A stretch of DNA of 64,000 nucleotides from Lysobacter sp. (GCA_030151365.1 JASLDW010000039.1:1-64000), one strand, 5' to 3'. Shown: positions 8,111 to 17,810, numbered from the stretch's first letter. Notes: generated by a model not told the origin, from the sequence alone. Translations and numbers: made by a program.

Positions 8111-9445
8111 GTGCGACATACACGCCGAAAGGATTCCTGGCGTCCAACCATACTCGCGGCATCGTTGCTGGCAGCCATCGGATCGGCGCCGGTCGCCGCG
8201 CAGACCGCCCAGAACAGCATCGATTACCAGCTGGGCGTGTCGGTGCTCCACAGCGACAACATCGGATTGGTCCCGGAACATGCGCAGGACGACTGGGTCA
8301 TCGCACCGACACTGACATTCGACGTACGGCGGAACTCCAGCAAGTTCCGGCTGGCGGCGCGCGGAACCGCGCAATACCTCGACTACACGCAGGGAAGCTT
8401 CCCCAACGGCGGTCGCGGCGCCCTGGCGGCACAGGCCAACTGGGTGATTTCGCCGGGCCGGCTCGAATTCATGGCCGCCGACCACCTGACCAGGCGGCCG
8501 GTCGACAGCCTGGTGTCCTACAACCCCGCCAACGTGCAGCAGATCAACGTCTTCGTGGCGGGACCGACCTGGGTGGCGCGATTGTCCCCCAGCACGCGCA
8601 TGCGCTTCGACCTGCGCATGAGCGACAGCCTCGCCGAAAAGACCCATGAAATCGACGGCCAGCAATACCTGTTGTCGGGCAGCATCGACCACGACCTGTC
8701 GCCCAACCGCTCGGTCAGCGCCGCCGTCAGCACCGAGCGGGTCAACTTCACCGAGCGATCGAAGGCGAACGATTACCGGCGCGAAAGCGCCTTCGTGCGC
8801 TACGACACCCGCATGCGCACGCTGCAGTTGCAAGCGGACCTTGGCTGGTCGCGCGCGGATATTCCGGCGATCAACGCGAAATCCTCGGGACCATTCGTCC
8901 GCACCGATATTGCCTGGAATCCGCGTCCGAGCCAGACATTGCGCCTGCGCCTGACCCAGCAGTACGCCGACACCACCGAGGACGTGATCACGCACAGCCT
9001 CGACGATCGCTACGCCCTGATCCAGGACTTCCTCAACAACGAGGGCGTGGTGACACCGCAGGTCTATCGCGATCGCCGCGCCCAGTTGCATTACGACTAC
9101 CGTTCCGATCGCCTGACCCTGAACGCCGAACTCGAGAGCGATCGTGCCTCGCCGATCCATGCCGGCGGCGAAGGCTGGCACGCGGTACTGGGCAGCATTT
9201 CCGGCGCCTGGCGGCTGACCCCGAACTGGACGGCGAACGCCTACGCCGCGGCCTTCCGCCGCACGATGGTCAACAACCAGCCGGGCAGCGACCGCAACCA
9301 GTTCATCGGCGCCGGCTTCGGCTATCGCTGGAACACGCACTGGAGCGCGCGCATCGATCTCCAGCATCGCGTCCGCAGGACGCCGATCCAGGTCCAGAAC
9401 TTCAAAGAGAATGGAATCGTCTTCTACATCGGCTACCAGCCCTGA
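8111..9445 (+). CDS. Outer-membrane beta-barrel protein of exopolysaccharide locus (TIGR03016-like)
   Basis: This 444-residue protein starts with GTG at 8111 and has a clear signal peptide ending SAPVAAQ. The mature part is rich in alternating aromatic and polar residues (for example LGVSVLHSDNIGL, YRRESAFVRYDTRM) and ends in an aromatic-containing strand (GIVFYIGYQP), as in outer-membrane barrels. It resembles the hypothetical proteins that accompany XrtA/PEP-CTERM polysaccharide loci, whose role may be in export or surface anchoring. It starts 3 bases after the kinase-like gene and its 3' end overlaps the next gene by 35 bases. Confidence 0.75.
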   Translation: MRHTRRKDSWRPTILAASLLAAIGSAPVAAQTAQNSIDYQLGVSVLHSDNIGLVPEHAQDDWVIAPTLTFDVRRNSSKFRLAARGTAQYLDYTQGSFPNGGRGALAAQANWVISPGRLEFMAADHLTRRPVDSLVSYNPANVQQINVFVAGPTWVARLSPSTRMRFDLRMSDSLAEKTHEIDGQQYLLSGSIDHDLSPNRSVSAAVSTERVNFTERSKANDYRRESAFVRYDTRMRTLQLQADLGWSRADIPAINAKSSGPFVRTDIAWNPRPSQTLRLRLTQQYADTTEDVITHSLDDRYALIQDFLNNEGVVTPQVYRDRRAQLHYDYRSDRLTLNAELESDRASPIHAGGEGWHAVLGSISGAWRLTPNWTANAYAAAFRRTMVNNQPGSDRNQFIGAGFGYRWNTHWSARIDLQHRVRRTPIQVQNFKENGIVFYIGYQP

Positions 9446-10574
9446 GTCTCCGGCTGGCTTGCTGGTGGTGACGGATACCAGTCTTTCCATCACCGGCGGC
9501 AGCGAACAGTTCCTGCGCAACCTGTTGCGCGGGTTGCCCCGCAATCGCTACGCCGTCACCGTGGTCGAACTGGCGTTCGATCCGCCCGAACAGCCCCTGC
9601 CCTTGCCGGGCATCCGGGTCGTCCGCGTTCCGGTTGCGGCGGTCTATGGCCGCGGCGGCCTGCGCGCCTATCGGGTATTGCGCCGCCTGGTGTCGAGCGG
9701 GCGCTACAACATCGTGCAGTCCCAGCACGAAAAAGCCGACGTCCTCAATGCATTGCTGCCGAAGCGGCACGGCGTCGTCCACATCTCCAATCGCCGCGAC
9801 ATGGGCTTCAAGAAGAGCAGCCGCCTGAAGCGTGCGTTCCGTCTGCTCAACCATCGTTTCGATCGCGTGATCGCCCCGGCGCGCCAGATCGTCGATGCGC
9901 TGGCCAGCCACGAACGCCTGCCGCCGGGGCGCGCCACCGTGATCCACAATGGCGTCGATACCGAGCGTTTCCAGCCACGCGAAGACGCTTGGCGCGATGC
10001 GCGCCGCAAGGCCCTCGGGATCGATGCCGGGACCGTGGTGTTCTGCTGCGTGGCCCGGCTGTCGGAAGTGAAATGCCCGCTGGTGCTGGTCGATGCATTC
10101 GCGCGCCTGCACGCCCGGTTCCCCGATGTCCGCCTGCTGTTCGCCGGCGACGGCCCGATGGCCGACGAGGTCCGCCGCAAGGTGGCCGATGTCGGGCTGG
10201 AACGGCATATCGACCTGCTGGGATCGGTCAGCAGTGTCGACGATCTGTTGCCCGCCTGCGATGTCGCCGTGCTGGCTTCGTCATCGGAAGGCATGTCGAA
10301 CGCGTTGCTGGAAGCGATGGCCTGCGGCCTGCCGGTGGTGGCCACGGGCGTCGGCGGCAATCTGCAGCTGGTCAGGCCGGGCGTCAATGGCGTGCTGGTT
10401 CCGCCGCACGATCCGGCGGCACTGGCCGAGGCGATGCTGTCCCTGGCGCGCGACGCCGGGCGTCGCCACGAATTGGGCGGACGTGCGCGCCGGATGATCC
10501 TCGAGGAATTTTCCTCGTTGCGGATGATCGGCGCCTACGACCATCTCTATCGCGGCTTGCTGGGGTTGGCATGA
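9411..10574 (+). CDS. Glycosyltransferase family 4
   Basis: This 387-residue GT-B enzyme has an N-terminal acceptor domain (TDTSLSITGGSEQFLRNLL) and a C-terminal donor domain (VARLSEVKCPLVLVDAFARL, FAGDGPMADEVRR). The nucleotide-sugar signature is SSSEGMSNALLEAMACGLPV, with the EX7E pair. It should transfer a sugar from a nucleotide donor to the lipid-linked repeat unit at the cytoplasmic face. The start at 9411 lies inside the preceding barrel gene; the first dozen or so residues are poorly family-like, so a start nearer 9460 is possible. It overlaps the next gene by ATGA. Confidence 0.9.
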   Translation: MESSSTSATSPESPAGLLVVTDTSLSITGGSEQFLRNLLRGLPRNRYAVTVVELAFDPPEQPLPLPGIRVVRVPVAAVYGRGGLRAYRVLRRLVSSGRYNIVQSQHEKADVLNALLPKRHGVVHISNRRDMGFKKSSRLKRAFRLLNHRFDRVIAPARQIVDALASHERLPPGRATVIHNGVDTERFQPREDAWRDARRKALGIDAGTVVFCCVARLSEVKCPLVLVDAFARLHARFPDVRLLFAGDGPMADEVRRKVADVGLERHIDLLGSVSSVDDLLPACDVAVLASSSEGMSNALLEAMACGLPVVATGVGGNLQLVRPGVNGVLVPPHDPAALAEAMLSLARDAGRRHELGGRARRMILEEFSSLRMIGAYDHLYRGLLGLA

Positions 10575-11692
10575 AGCCGGTCGTGCAGCTGCGTTCGAGC
10601 GCGGGCCTGTATGGCGCCGACCGCATGGTGCTGGCGCTCGATCGCCACCTCCCCGACGCCGGCCAGCCCAGCGTGCTGGCCTGCATCGACAACCATCGCC
10701 TCGGTCATTCCCCGCTCCACGATGAAGCGCAACGACGGAGGCAGCACAGCGTTCTGCTGCCGAGCAAGGGACGTCTCGATGCCGGTGCGATATCGGCACT
10801 GCGGGCACTGCTGCGCTCCACCGGTGCGGCATGCGTGCACGCGCACGATCCCAAGAGCGTCGTGTACGCATGGCTGGCGACGCGCGGCCTCGATTGCAGC
10901 TGCGTGGCGACGACCCACGGCTGGATCGAGACCAGTGCCGCATTGCGGCTGTACAACCGGATCGAACGGGCATTGCTGAAACGCTACGACGCCATCGTGG
11001 CCGTCGCGCAACGGCAGGTCGACCACCTGGTTGCAGCCGGCGTCGCCCGCAACCGCATCCATGCGATCGCCAACGGCATCGAAATGGTCGACCGGGCATC
11101 GCCGCAGGAACGCCTGCTGGCGCGCCAGCGCTTCCACTGCGAACCGGAAGACACGGTCTTCGCTGCGATCGGCCGTCTCGCCCCGGAAAAGAATCTTTCC
11201 CTGTTGCTGCGGGCGATGGCGCGCATCGGCGAGGATGCGCCGGTGCGCCTGCTGGTTGCCGGCGACGGTCCGGAATTCGGGCCGCTGGCATTGCTGGTGG
11301 AAGCATTGGGACTGCGCTCGCGAGTGACGATGCTGGGGAACCTGGATGACTGCGCCCCCGTCTATGCCGCGATGGACGTGCTCGTCCTGCCGTCGCTGAG
11401 CGAGGGCATGCCGCTGGTCGTGCTGGAAGCGATGTCCGCCGGCAAGCCGATCCTCGCGACCGCCGTCGGCGATGTCCCGGCACTGCTGGCACAGGCGCCA
11501 CATTCGCGGTTGCTGCCGATGGACGAGGTGGCCTGGGCGGACGCCATGCGCACGGCCGTCGGTACCCGGGGCGATGATGCCCGGGCCCGGGCCCATGCGC
11601 GTGAATTCCATTCGGCGCAAGTGATGGCCATGCGCTATGCCGGCCTCTACCGGGCCCTGCGCGGAGAAAGCGATGTCGCACGTGCAGCCTGA
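10571..11692 (+). CDS. Glycosyltransferase family 4
   Basis: This 373-residue GT4 enzyme has the N-terminal RSSAGLYGADRMVLAL, the mid-domain THGWIETSAALRLYNRIERA and the donor-site motif LPSLSEGMPLVVLEAMSAGK. IGRLAPEKNLSLLLRAMARI and AGDGPEFGPL are the usual donor-domain landmarks. It probably adds one sugar of the repeat unit. It is translationally coupled to the preceding GT4 gene (ATGA overlap), and its 3' end overlaps the polymerase gene by 20 bases. Donor and linkage cannot be read from the sequence. Confidence 0.92.
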   Translation: MKPVVQLRSSAGLYGADRMVLALDRHLPDAGQPSVLACIDNHRLGHSPLHDEAQRRRQHSVLLPSKGRLDAGAISALRALLRSTGAACVHAHDPKSVVYAWLATRGLDCSCVATTHGWIETSAALRLYNRIERALLKRYDAIVAVAQRQVDHLVAAGVARNRIHAIANGIEMVDRASPQERLLARQRFHCEPEDTVFAAIGRLAPEKNLSLLLRAMARIGEDAPVRLLVAGDGPEFGPLALLVEALGLRSRVTMLGNLDDCAPVYAAMDVLVLPSLSEGMPLVVLEAMSAGKPILATAVGDVPALLAQAPHSRLLPMDEVAWADAMRTAVGTRGDDARARAHAREFHSAQVMAMRYAGLYRALRGESDVARAA

Positions 11693-13001
11693 TCCCGCGC
11701 GCGCGCGTTTCCCGCTGGCCGAGCGCGGCCTGCATTGGCATGCGCGGACCGCGGCTGCGCATATGGATGTCGTTCAGGATGCCGCGCCCGCGCGTCGTCA
11801 TCGCAACAACTGGCCGCTGTACCTCTTCGTGTTCCTGCTCCCGCTGCAGAACATCCAGACCGGCTATCTGCCGCAGCTCGGCGGCGGCCTCAATTTCCTC
11901 AACGTGTTCTTCGCGGTTTCGCTGATCGGCGCCTTCTTCTGCGGCGGTCGCCTGGCCCGCAACGAACCCGTCAACATCGCCGTTTTCGTTTACATGCTGT
12001 ATGCGGCGATTTCGTACCTGGTCGGTTCGCAACTGGTGAGCGATGGCGATCGCATCAACGTCCTGAAGGACCACCTGATCGCGGTGTCGCTGGTGTTCAT
12101 CACCCAGATGAGCGTGCGCGACTGGTCGCAGGCGAAGAAGATCGTCGTCGCCAGCCTGCTGCCGCTGCCCTATATCGCCAAGGTCACCTGGGTGCAGCAC
12201 ACTTCGGTCGCCAAATGGCATTACGGCGATGCCTTGCGCATCCGCGGCACGTTCGCCCTGCTCGGCGCCAACGAATTCGCGGCGTTCTGCGTCACCATGG
12301 CGGTGTTGTGTTTCGCGTTGCTGATCGCTGTGCGGATGCCGAAGATATTGCGTGCGCTGGCGGCCATGGGCCTGGCCAGCGCCGTGTTCTGCATCCTCTA
12401 CGCCTATTCGCGCACGGCCTACGTCGCGGTCGCACTCGGCCTGATCTGCGTGCTGCTGGCCTGGCGCGGTCGCTGGAAACTGATGCCGCTGTTCCTGGTG
12501 CTGGCGATCGCATTGCCGGCGATCCTGCCGGAGTCGGTGGTCGAGCGCTACCGGAGCACTTCGGTGGAGGAAGGCAAGCAGGACGAAAGCACGCGCATGC
12601 GCATGGTCTATTGGGGCATCGCCTGGGACAGCTTCGTCGCCCATCCCGTGGTCGGGACCGGTTTCAATACCTTCGCGCGCCGGGTGAACCCGTATCGCAT
12701 GGATACCCACAACGTCTACCTGCGCACGCTGGCTGAAGGCGGCGCGGTCGGCGCACTGGTATTGCTGGCGTTGCTGCTCGCGTTGTTCTTCCTGTGCATC
12801 AAGCGCCTGCGAAAAGCGCCGCCGGGCAGCTGGCAATACGGAATCGCGCTGGGGATGCTGGGCGCGTGGACGGCGCTGGTGGTCGGCAACATCTTCGGCG
12901 ATCGCTTCACCTACTACCCGATGATCGGCTGCTTCTGGATCTACGTCGGACTGCTGCTCAAGTCCCGCGAACTGACGGCGCCGGAAGGCAGGCGGCGGTG
13001 A
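11673..13001 (+). CDS. O-antigen ligase/polymerase-like membrane protein (Wzy_C family)
   Basis: This 442-residue inner-membrane protein has about ten or more hydrophobic segments. The periplasmic loop of the Wzy_C family is recognisable: YRSTSVEEGKQDESTRMRM, then AHPVVGTGFNTFARR and DTHNVYLRTLAEGGAVGALV. Such proteins polymerise or ligate lipid-linked saccharide in the periplasm. As the only polymerase-like gene in the operon it is the likely polymerase of this exopolysaccharide. ATG 11673 follows GGAGAAAG. The first 45 or so residues are cytoplasmic and not conserved in appearance. It abuts the deacetylase gene (GTGATG junction). Confidence 0.88.
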   Translation: MSHVQPDPARARFPLAERGLHWHARTAAAHMDVVQDAAPARRHRNNWPLYLFVFLLPLQNIQTGYLPQLGGGLNFLNVFFAVSLIGAFFCGGRLARNEPVNIAVFVYMLYAAISYLVGSQLVSDGDRINVLKDHLIAVSLVFITQMSVRDWSQAKKIVVASLLPLPYIAKVTWVQHTSVAKWHYGDALRIRGTFALLGANEFAAFCVTMAVLCFALLIAVRMPKILRALAAMGLASAVFCILYAYSRTAYVAVALGLICVLLAWRGRWKLMPLFLVLAIALPAILPESVVERYRSTSVEEGKQDESTRMRMVYWGIAWDSFVAHPVVGTGFNTFARRVNPYRMDTHNVYLRTLAEGGAVGALVLLALLLALFFLCIKRLRKAPPGSWQYGIALGMLGAWTALVVGNIFGDRFTYYPMIGCFWIYVGLLLKSRELTAPEGRRR

Positions 13002-14023
13002 TGCACGAACTGCTGCCACTGGCGAAATACGCGTTCGCGCTGATGGCGCATTACAGCGGCGCCGATTCGCTGTACCGCTGGTTGTGCGGACCATCGCTGG
13101 CGGTGTTGATGTACCACCGCCTGCGCGACGACTACGATCCCGCCCCGCTCAGCACTTCGCCATCCACCTTTGCGCGGCATGTCGGCTGGCTGCGGGCCAA
13201 ACGCTGGCTGGTCTCGCTGGAAGACGGCCGCCACCACCTGTCCACGCGCCGGCGCGGACCGCGCTATGCCCTCACCTTCGACGACGGCTACATGGACAAC
13301 CTGCACATCCTCGCGATGTCGCCGCCGCCGCCGGCCACGCTCTATGTGGTCACGTCGCTGATCGGTGGCGCGTCGCTGTGGTACTACCGCCTGGCGCATG
13401 CGATCCAGAACGCGGGCAACCCGGTGCTCGATCTCGGGTTCTTTGGCATGGGTCCGGTCGACGTCTCGGACGCTTCCGGCCATCCGCGGTTGCTGCAGCA
13501 CCTGGCCGATTGCATCAAGGCGCTGCCGCCACGGGAAGTCGACACTACGGTCGATCGCATCGTCGCGCTGGCCGCTCCCGTCGAGCCGATGCCGGATGCC
13601 GGGGAGATGCTGGGTTGGGACGGCATTTCGGAATTGCAGACGCATGGCGTCGAAATCGGGGCCCATACCCACACCCACCCGTTGCTTTCGAAAACCGATG
13701 ATTCGCACGTGCGCGAGGAGATTACGGTCTCCACCAGCGTGCTGCGGCAGGGGCTGGGACGACAACCGCGCCACTTCGCCTATCCCAACGGGCGCGCCCA
13801 GGATTTCGGCCAGCGCGAGGTCGATCTCCTGCGCAAGGCCGGCTACGTCACCGCGGTCACCACCGTCGAACGCCTCAACCGCAGCGGCACCGATCCCTAT
13901 CGCATTGGCCGCATCAATGCCTTCGAGGCGCGCTTCCGCTCGCCGAGCGGGCGCCTGTCGAAGGCGCTGTTTTTCAGCGAAACCAGCGGCCTGCTCGGCT
14001 GGCTGCGGCAATGGAGGCAATGA
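13001..14023 (+). CDS. Polysaccharide deacetylase (NodB homology, CE4-like)
   Basis: This 340-residue protein has the NodB motifs LTFDDGYMDN (motif 1) and GAHTHTHPLLS (motif 2), and further on FAYPNGRAQDF. These metal-dependent enzymes remove acetyl groups from N-acetylhexosamines. The N-terminal AVLMYHRLRDDYDPAPLSTSPSTFARHV is a usual beginning for deacetylases of exopolysaccharide loci; a short hydrophobic stretch precedes it, but no cleavable signal is clear. The start is ATG 13001, with GTG 12998 just ahead. A second deacetylase follows immediately, so partial de-N-acetylation of the polymer or a precursor is likely. Confidence 0.9.
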   Translation: MHELLPLAKYAFALMAHYSGADSLYRWLCGPSLAVLMYHRLRDDYDPAPLSTSPSTFARHVGWLRAKRWLVSLEDGRHHLSTRRRGPRYALTFDDGYMDNLHILAMSPPPPATLYVVTSLIGGASLWYYRLAHAIQNAGNPVLDLGFFGMGPVDVSDASGHPRLLQHLADCIKALPPREVDTTVDRIVALAAPVEPMPDAGEMLGWDGISELQTHGVEIGAHTHTHPLLSKTDDSHVREEITVSTSVLRQGLGRQPRHFAYPNGRAQDFGQREVDLLRKAGYVTAVTTVERLNRSGTDPYRIGRINAFEARFRSPSGRLSKALFFSETSGLLGWLRQWRQ

Positions 14024-14742
14024 TGCGCCGCATGCACCTGATGTACCACGGCATCCATGGCGACGCCTCGGCGCCGGGACATTTCGACCCGGTCTACAGC
14101 GTCGCGCCGATGCGATTCGCGCGGCAACTCGAGTGGATCGCCGCGCAGGAACCACCCGGACGCTTCCACGTCACTTTCGACGATGGCGACATCAGCAACG
14201 TGACCACCGCCTTGCCCATGCTGCTCGAACGCGGAATGCGCGCCACCTTTTTCATCACCGGCGGGTTCATCGATCGTCCCGGCATGCTTCGCCGCAGCGA
14301 CGTGCGCGCGCTCGCCGATGCCGGCATGCACATCGGCGCCCATGGCATGAGCCACGGCTTCCTCGAGGACATGGATCTGGAGTCGCTGCGTCGCGAACTG
14401 CGCGAGAGCAAGGCCGTGCTCGAGGACATCACCGGCCGCGACGTGGAGGCGATGGCCTTGCCGGGCGGCCGCGGCGGCGCGCGCGAACGCGAAGAAGCGC
14501 TGGCCTGCGGCTACCGCGACCTCTACGGTTCGCGTCCCGGGCCCGACGATGACCTGCAACGGTCCGGTTGGCGCAATCGCATCGCCATCACCCGGGACCT
14601 CGGCGACGGCAAATTCGCGGCACTGGCGAACTGGAGCGGCCCTGCCGCCCGCTGGGCACGCCTGCGCCATGGCGCCCTTGCCGTGCCCAAGCGCGTGCTC
14701 GGCAATGCACGCTACCAGCGACTGCGCGCGGTCCTGACATGA
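14023..14742 (+). CDS. Polysaccharide deacetylase family protein
   Basis: This 239-residue protein carries HVTFDDGDISNVTTALPMLL (motif 1), ATFFITGGFIDRPGML and GAHGMSHGFLEDMD (motif 2). ALPGGRGG corresponds to the catalytic-arginine region. It lacks a clear signal peptide and may act in the cytoplasm on a precursor. GGAGG lies upstream of a cluster of ATGs at 14020 and 14023; I chose 14023, six bases after the ribosome site. The gene overlaps both neighbours by one to four bases. Two adjacent deacetylases of different length suggest separate substrates or stages rather than a recent duplication, since they share little beyond the motifs. Confidence 0.87.
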   Translation: MRRMHLMYHGIHGDASAPGHFDPVYSVAPMRFARQLEWIAAQEPPGRFHVTFDDGDISNVTTALPMLLERGMRATFFITGGFIDRPGMLRRSDVRALADAGMHIGAHGMSHGFLEDMDLESLRRELRESKAVLEDITGRDVEAMALPGGRGGAREREEALACGYRDLYGSRPGPDDDLQRSGWRNRIAITRDLGDGKFAALANWSGPAARWARLRHGALAVPKRVLGNARYQRLRAVLT

Positions 14743-15869
14743 ACGTGGCGATCCTCGCGTTCTGGGCCTGCGTGGCCATACCGGTATACGCCTATCTCGG
14801 CTATCCGCTGCTGGCGCGGATCCTTGCGCGCGGACGCGGGAGTGCAGTCGCCGACAACTCCTTCGTGTTGCCGGAGATCACCGTCGTCATCGCGGCCCAC
14901 AACGAGGAGGCGCGGATCTCCGGGCGCGTCCGCGACATCATCGCGCAGGATTACCCCCGCGATCGCCTGCACGTCGTCGTGGTCGATGACGGCAGCAGCG
15001 ACGCGACGGCGTGCGCCGCGGATATCGGCGATCCGCGCTGTCGCGTCATCGTCCTTGCTCGCAATGGCGGCAAGGCGATCGCGCTCGATGCAGCCATGCG
15101 CGAGGTCGCCACTCCGGTCACCGTGTTCGCCGATGCCCGCCAGCGCTTCGCGCCGGGCACGTTGCGCGCCCTCGTGCAGCCGTTCGCGGATCCGCAGGTC
15201 GGTGCCGTCGCCGGCGAACTGCAGATTCGCGATGCGCATGGCGGGTCGGGCGACCTCGGGTTGTACATGCGGATCGAGCGCCGGCTCCGCCACGACGAGT
15301 CGGCATTGGGATGGCTCCATGGCGTCAGTGGCGCGATCCACGCACTGCGCACGCCGCTGTTCGTGACGATGCCTGCAGGCACCATCCTCGACGACATGTG
15401 GCTGCCGTTGCACGTCGTGTTCGCGGGCAAGCGCGTCGCGATGAGCGGACGCGCCATCGCCCGCGATAGCGCATCGGCACACCGTGGCGAGGAATTCGAT
15501 CGCAAGGTGCGCACTCTTGCCGGCAACTGGCAGCTGATCGCGCGGTTGCCGCGCCTGCTGCTGCCGTGGCGCAACCCGGTATGGTTCGCCTGGTGCTCGC
15601 ACAAGCTCAGTCGCCTGCTGGCGCCGTGGGCGATGCTGGGTGCCTTGCTTGCGTGCGCATCCTTGCCGGGCCCGGTCCATCGTGCGTTGTTCCTGGCGCA
15701 ATGCACCGCTTACGGCTTCGCGCTGTTCGCCGCCGCTTTGCCCGGCATCGCGCGACGATTGCCGCTGGCATCGACCGCCGCAACCTTCCTGATCCTCAAT
15801 GCCGCTGCTCTGTTGTCGTTGCCGGCCGCATTGGCGCGCGACAGCCGTCGCCTCTGGAAACCGCACTGA
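14739..15869 (+). CDS. Membrane glycosyltransferase family 2
   Basis: This 376-residue enzyme has an N-terminal membrane helix (VAILAFWACVAIPVYAYLGY), then a GT-A domain and three or four C-terminal hydrophobic segments. Recognisable motifs are ITVVIAAHNEEARI, VVVVDDGSSDAT, VTVFADARQRF (DxD-like region) and ILDDMWLPLHVVFAGKRV. This organisation is like processive or polyprenyl-linked GT2 enzymes; the QxxRW motif of cellulose synthases is not seen. It overlaps the deacetylase by ATGA and touches the next gene at TGATG, so it is within the same operon. Confidence 0.88.
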   Translation: MNVAILAFWACVAIPVYAYLGYPLLARILARGRGSAVADNSFVLPEITVVIAAHNEEARISGRVRDIIAQDYPRDRLHVVVVDDGSSDATACAADIGDPRCRVIVLARNGGKAIALDAAMREVATPVTVFADARQRFAPGTLRALVQPFADPQVGAVAGELQIRDAHGGSGDLGLYMRIERRLRHDESALGWLHGVSGAIHALRTPLFVTMPAGTILDDMWLPLHVVFAGKRVAMSGRAIARDSASAHRGEEFDRKVRTLAGNWQLIARLPRLLLPWRNPVWFAWCSHKLSRLLAPWAMLGALLACASLPGPVHRALFLAQCTAYGFALFAAALPGIARRLPLASTAATFLILNAAALLSLPAALARDSRRLWKPH

Positions 15870-17053
15870 TGGCACGCGTATTGATGGTCACCAGCCGCCT
15901 GCCGTGGCCTCCGACCGAAGGCCACCAGCTGCGTTCATGGCATCTGTTGCGCGCAATCGCGCGCAAGCATCGCGTCACCCTGCTCAGTTGCCTGCGTCCC
16001 GAGGATGCCGAGGCCGCCAGTGGCGAGCTGCCGGCCGCGGTGAACCGGCTCGCCTTCCATCACCTGCGCCAGGACAGGATCTCCACCGCCATGCAGCTGG
16101 CGTCGGGCATCGGCGGTCGCCTGCCCTTCGTCGTCCATCGCTATGCCGGCGCCGAATTGCGCAGCAAGGTTGCCGAACTGACGCGCGATGCCGATCTCGT
16201 CCACTTCGACATGCTGCCGTTGATGGCCTGCGCCGACCGGGTGCCGGCCGGCGTTCCCGTCGTCTACAACGCGCACAACATCGAACACGTGCTGTTGCGA
16301 ACACGCGGCGACAACGAATCGCGGCCGCTGCACCGCGCCTTCCTGCGCAACCAGGTCGATCGCCTGGCCCGATTCGAGGCCGACGCCAGCCGACGTGCCG
16401 ATCTCGTGCTGGCCTGTTCGGAGCAGGATCGCGCGCAACTCGTCGAGCTTGGCGCGCGCGCGGCGATCACCGTCCCCAACGGCGTCGATCTCGGCGACAA
16501 CCGGCCCGGCACGGGAAGCGAAGATGGCAGCCTGGTCTTCGTTGGCCAGATGGGCTGGTTCCCCAATCGCGATGGCGTCGAATGGTTCCTGTCCGACGTG
16601 CTGCCGCGCGTGCTCTCACGCAAACCCGACCTGCGCTTCACCTTGGTCGGCAAGGCGCAGGGGCTGCGGGTTCCGCCCGGTATTGCGGCCAATGTCGACG
16701 TCACCGGATTCGTCGACGACCTGCGTCCGCTGGTGCAACGCGCATCGGTCTATGTCGTGCCCCTGCGCATGGGCAGCGGCACGCGACTGAAGGTTCTGGA
16801 AGCGATGGCCTTCGGCAAGGCGATCGTCACCACCTCGATCGGCAGCGAAGGCATCGACCTCGAGGAAGGCGTCCATGCCGAATTCGCCAACGATGCCCAG
16901 TCCTTCGCGGATCGCATCCTCGCCCTGCTCGATGATCCCGCCCATCGCGCGGCGCTTGGGCGCGAAGCGCGCAAGCTGGCGGAAGCACGCTACGGCTGGG
17001 ACGCGATCGGCGATGCCATGCTCCCGCACTACGACCGGTTGCTGGCGGCATGA
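15869..17053 (+). CDS. Glycosyltransferase, GT4 / XrtA-associated sugar transferase (TIGR03087-like)
   Basis: This 394-residue GT-B enzyme begins MARVLMVTSRLPWPPTEGHQ, has the acceptor-side HFDMLPLMACADR and YNAHNIEHVLLR, and a donor-side FVGQMGWFPNRDGVEWFL and PLRMGSGTRLKVLEAMAFGK. These features match, as I remember it, the stp1-type sugar transferases found in XrtA/PEP-CTERM loci. It is the last gene of the operon that starts at 5179. The 3' end overlaps the convergent DUF218 gene by 25 bases. Confidence 0.88.
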   Translation: MARVLMVTSRLPWPPTEGHQLRSWHLLRAIARKHRVTLLSCLRPEDAEAASGELPAAVNRLAFHHLRQDRISTAMQLASGIGGRLPFVVHRYAGAELRSKVAELTRDADLVHFDMLPLMACADRVPAGVPVVYNAHNIEHVLLRTRGDNESRPLHRAFLRNQVDRLARFEADASRRADLVLACSEQDRAQLVELGARAAITVPNGVDLGDNRPGTGSEDGSLVFVGQMGWFPNRDGVEWFLSDVLPRVLSRKPDLRFTLVGKAQGLRVPPGIAANVDVTGFVDDLRPLVQRASVYVVPLRMGSGTRLKVLEAMAFGKAIVTTSIGSEGIDLEEGVHAEFANDAQSFADRILALLDDPAHRAALGREARKLAEARYGWDAIGDAMLPHYDRLLAA

Positions 17054-17778
17054 AGGCGCCAGGCACGCCAGGCATAGGCGACGCGACCGGCGAATTCGTG
17101 CAACGCCTGTTCGGTCTTGGCCATGGCAGTCCGGCGCGGCAGGACATAGCCGATGCCGGCGGGCGCCGTCACGCCACTCTCGCTGGGAATGGCGCACGTC
17201 GGGATGCCCGCAGCGCGGAATGCCATCGCCGCACGCTGCAAATGCGCCGGCGATGTCACCACGCGGGCCTGCCTGACGTCGTTGCGCAATTCGAAGGCAT
17301 TTTCCCAGGTCGTGCGCGAATGCGTTTCCAGGCGCATGCGCGCATGCGCGATGCCGCCCTGCTCCAGCAGCCTGCCCAGAACCACGGATTCGGGAATGCG
17401 ATAGCGGCCACCGCCCGAAACATGCAGGATCGACGCCGGATCCTTCTTCGCCACATCGCGGGCGGCATCCATCCGCTCGAAATTCTCTTCGTTGAGCGCG
17501 GCATCGTCATCGACGGAGTGCGGCGGCCGATCGTAGCCGGCGGTCAGCAACACGATCGGCCAGTCGTTGTTCGCGGCGGAACAGTCCGCGATTCCCGGGT
17601 GGCGCTCGGCCAGCCACAACAAGGCGTTCGCGCACAGCGGCGTACAGGCGAGCACGGCGAGAACCGCCGCGATCCGGCACAGCCATTTCATCCATCGATG
17701 CAGGCGCTTTCCGGACAGCGCCAGCAGCAAAGCCGCGATCGCCAGCCACGTCAGCGGCGACAACAGGAAATCGCTCAT
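17029..17778 (-). CDS. DUF218 (YdcF/ElyC-like) membrane protein
   Basis: This 249-residue protein has two N-terminal membrane helices (near residues 8-20 and 35-55) and a DUF218 domain. IVLLTAGYDR, HVSGGGRY and ETHSRTTWENAFELR are typical of that domain, whose E. coli member ElyC affects undecaprenyl-phosphate-dependent envelope synthesis. The location next to lipid-linked polysaccharide genes fits a role in carrier-lipid use, but this is inference. I chose ATG 17778 with GGAG eight bases upstream; a GTG at 17787 overlaps that site. It is oriented opposite to the operon before it and divergently from the acetyltransferase. Confidence 0.82.
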   Translation of the reverse strand: MSDFLLSPLTWLAIAALLLALSGKRLHRWMKWLCRIAAVLAVLACTPLCANALLWLAERHPGIADCSAANNDWPIVLLTAGYDRPPHSVDDDAALNEENFERMDAARDVAKKDPASILHVSGGGRYRIPESVVLGRLLEQGGIAHARMRLETHSRTTWENAFELRNDVRQARVVTSPAHLQRAAMAFRAAGIPTCAIPSESGVTAPAGIGYVLPRRTAMAKTEQALHEFAGRVAYAWRAWRLHAASNRS

Positions 17779-17810
17779 CGCAGGCACTCCGACATCGGGA
17801 TGGACGGGCC

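Noticed and set aside
7358..9544. 728-residue minus-strand ORF across the kinase-like and barrel genes
   Set aside because: It is rich in Arg, His and Gly repeats typical of antisense shadow; the plus strand encodes recognisable proteins.
10281..13094. 937-residue minus-strand ORF
   Set aside because: It covers two glycosyltransferases and the polymerase and has no motif of its own.
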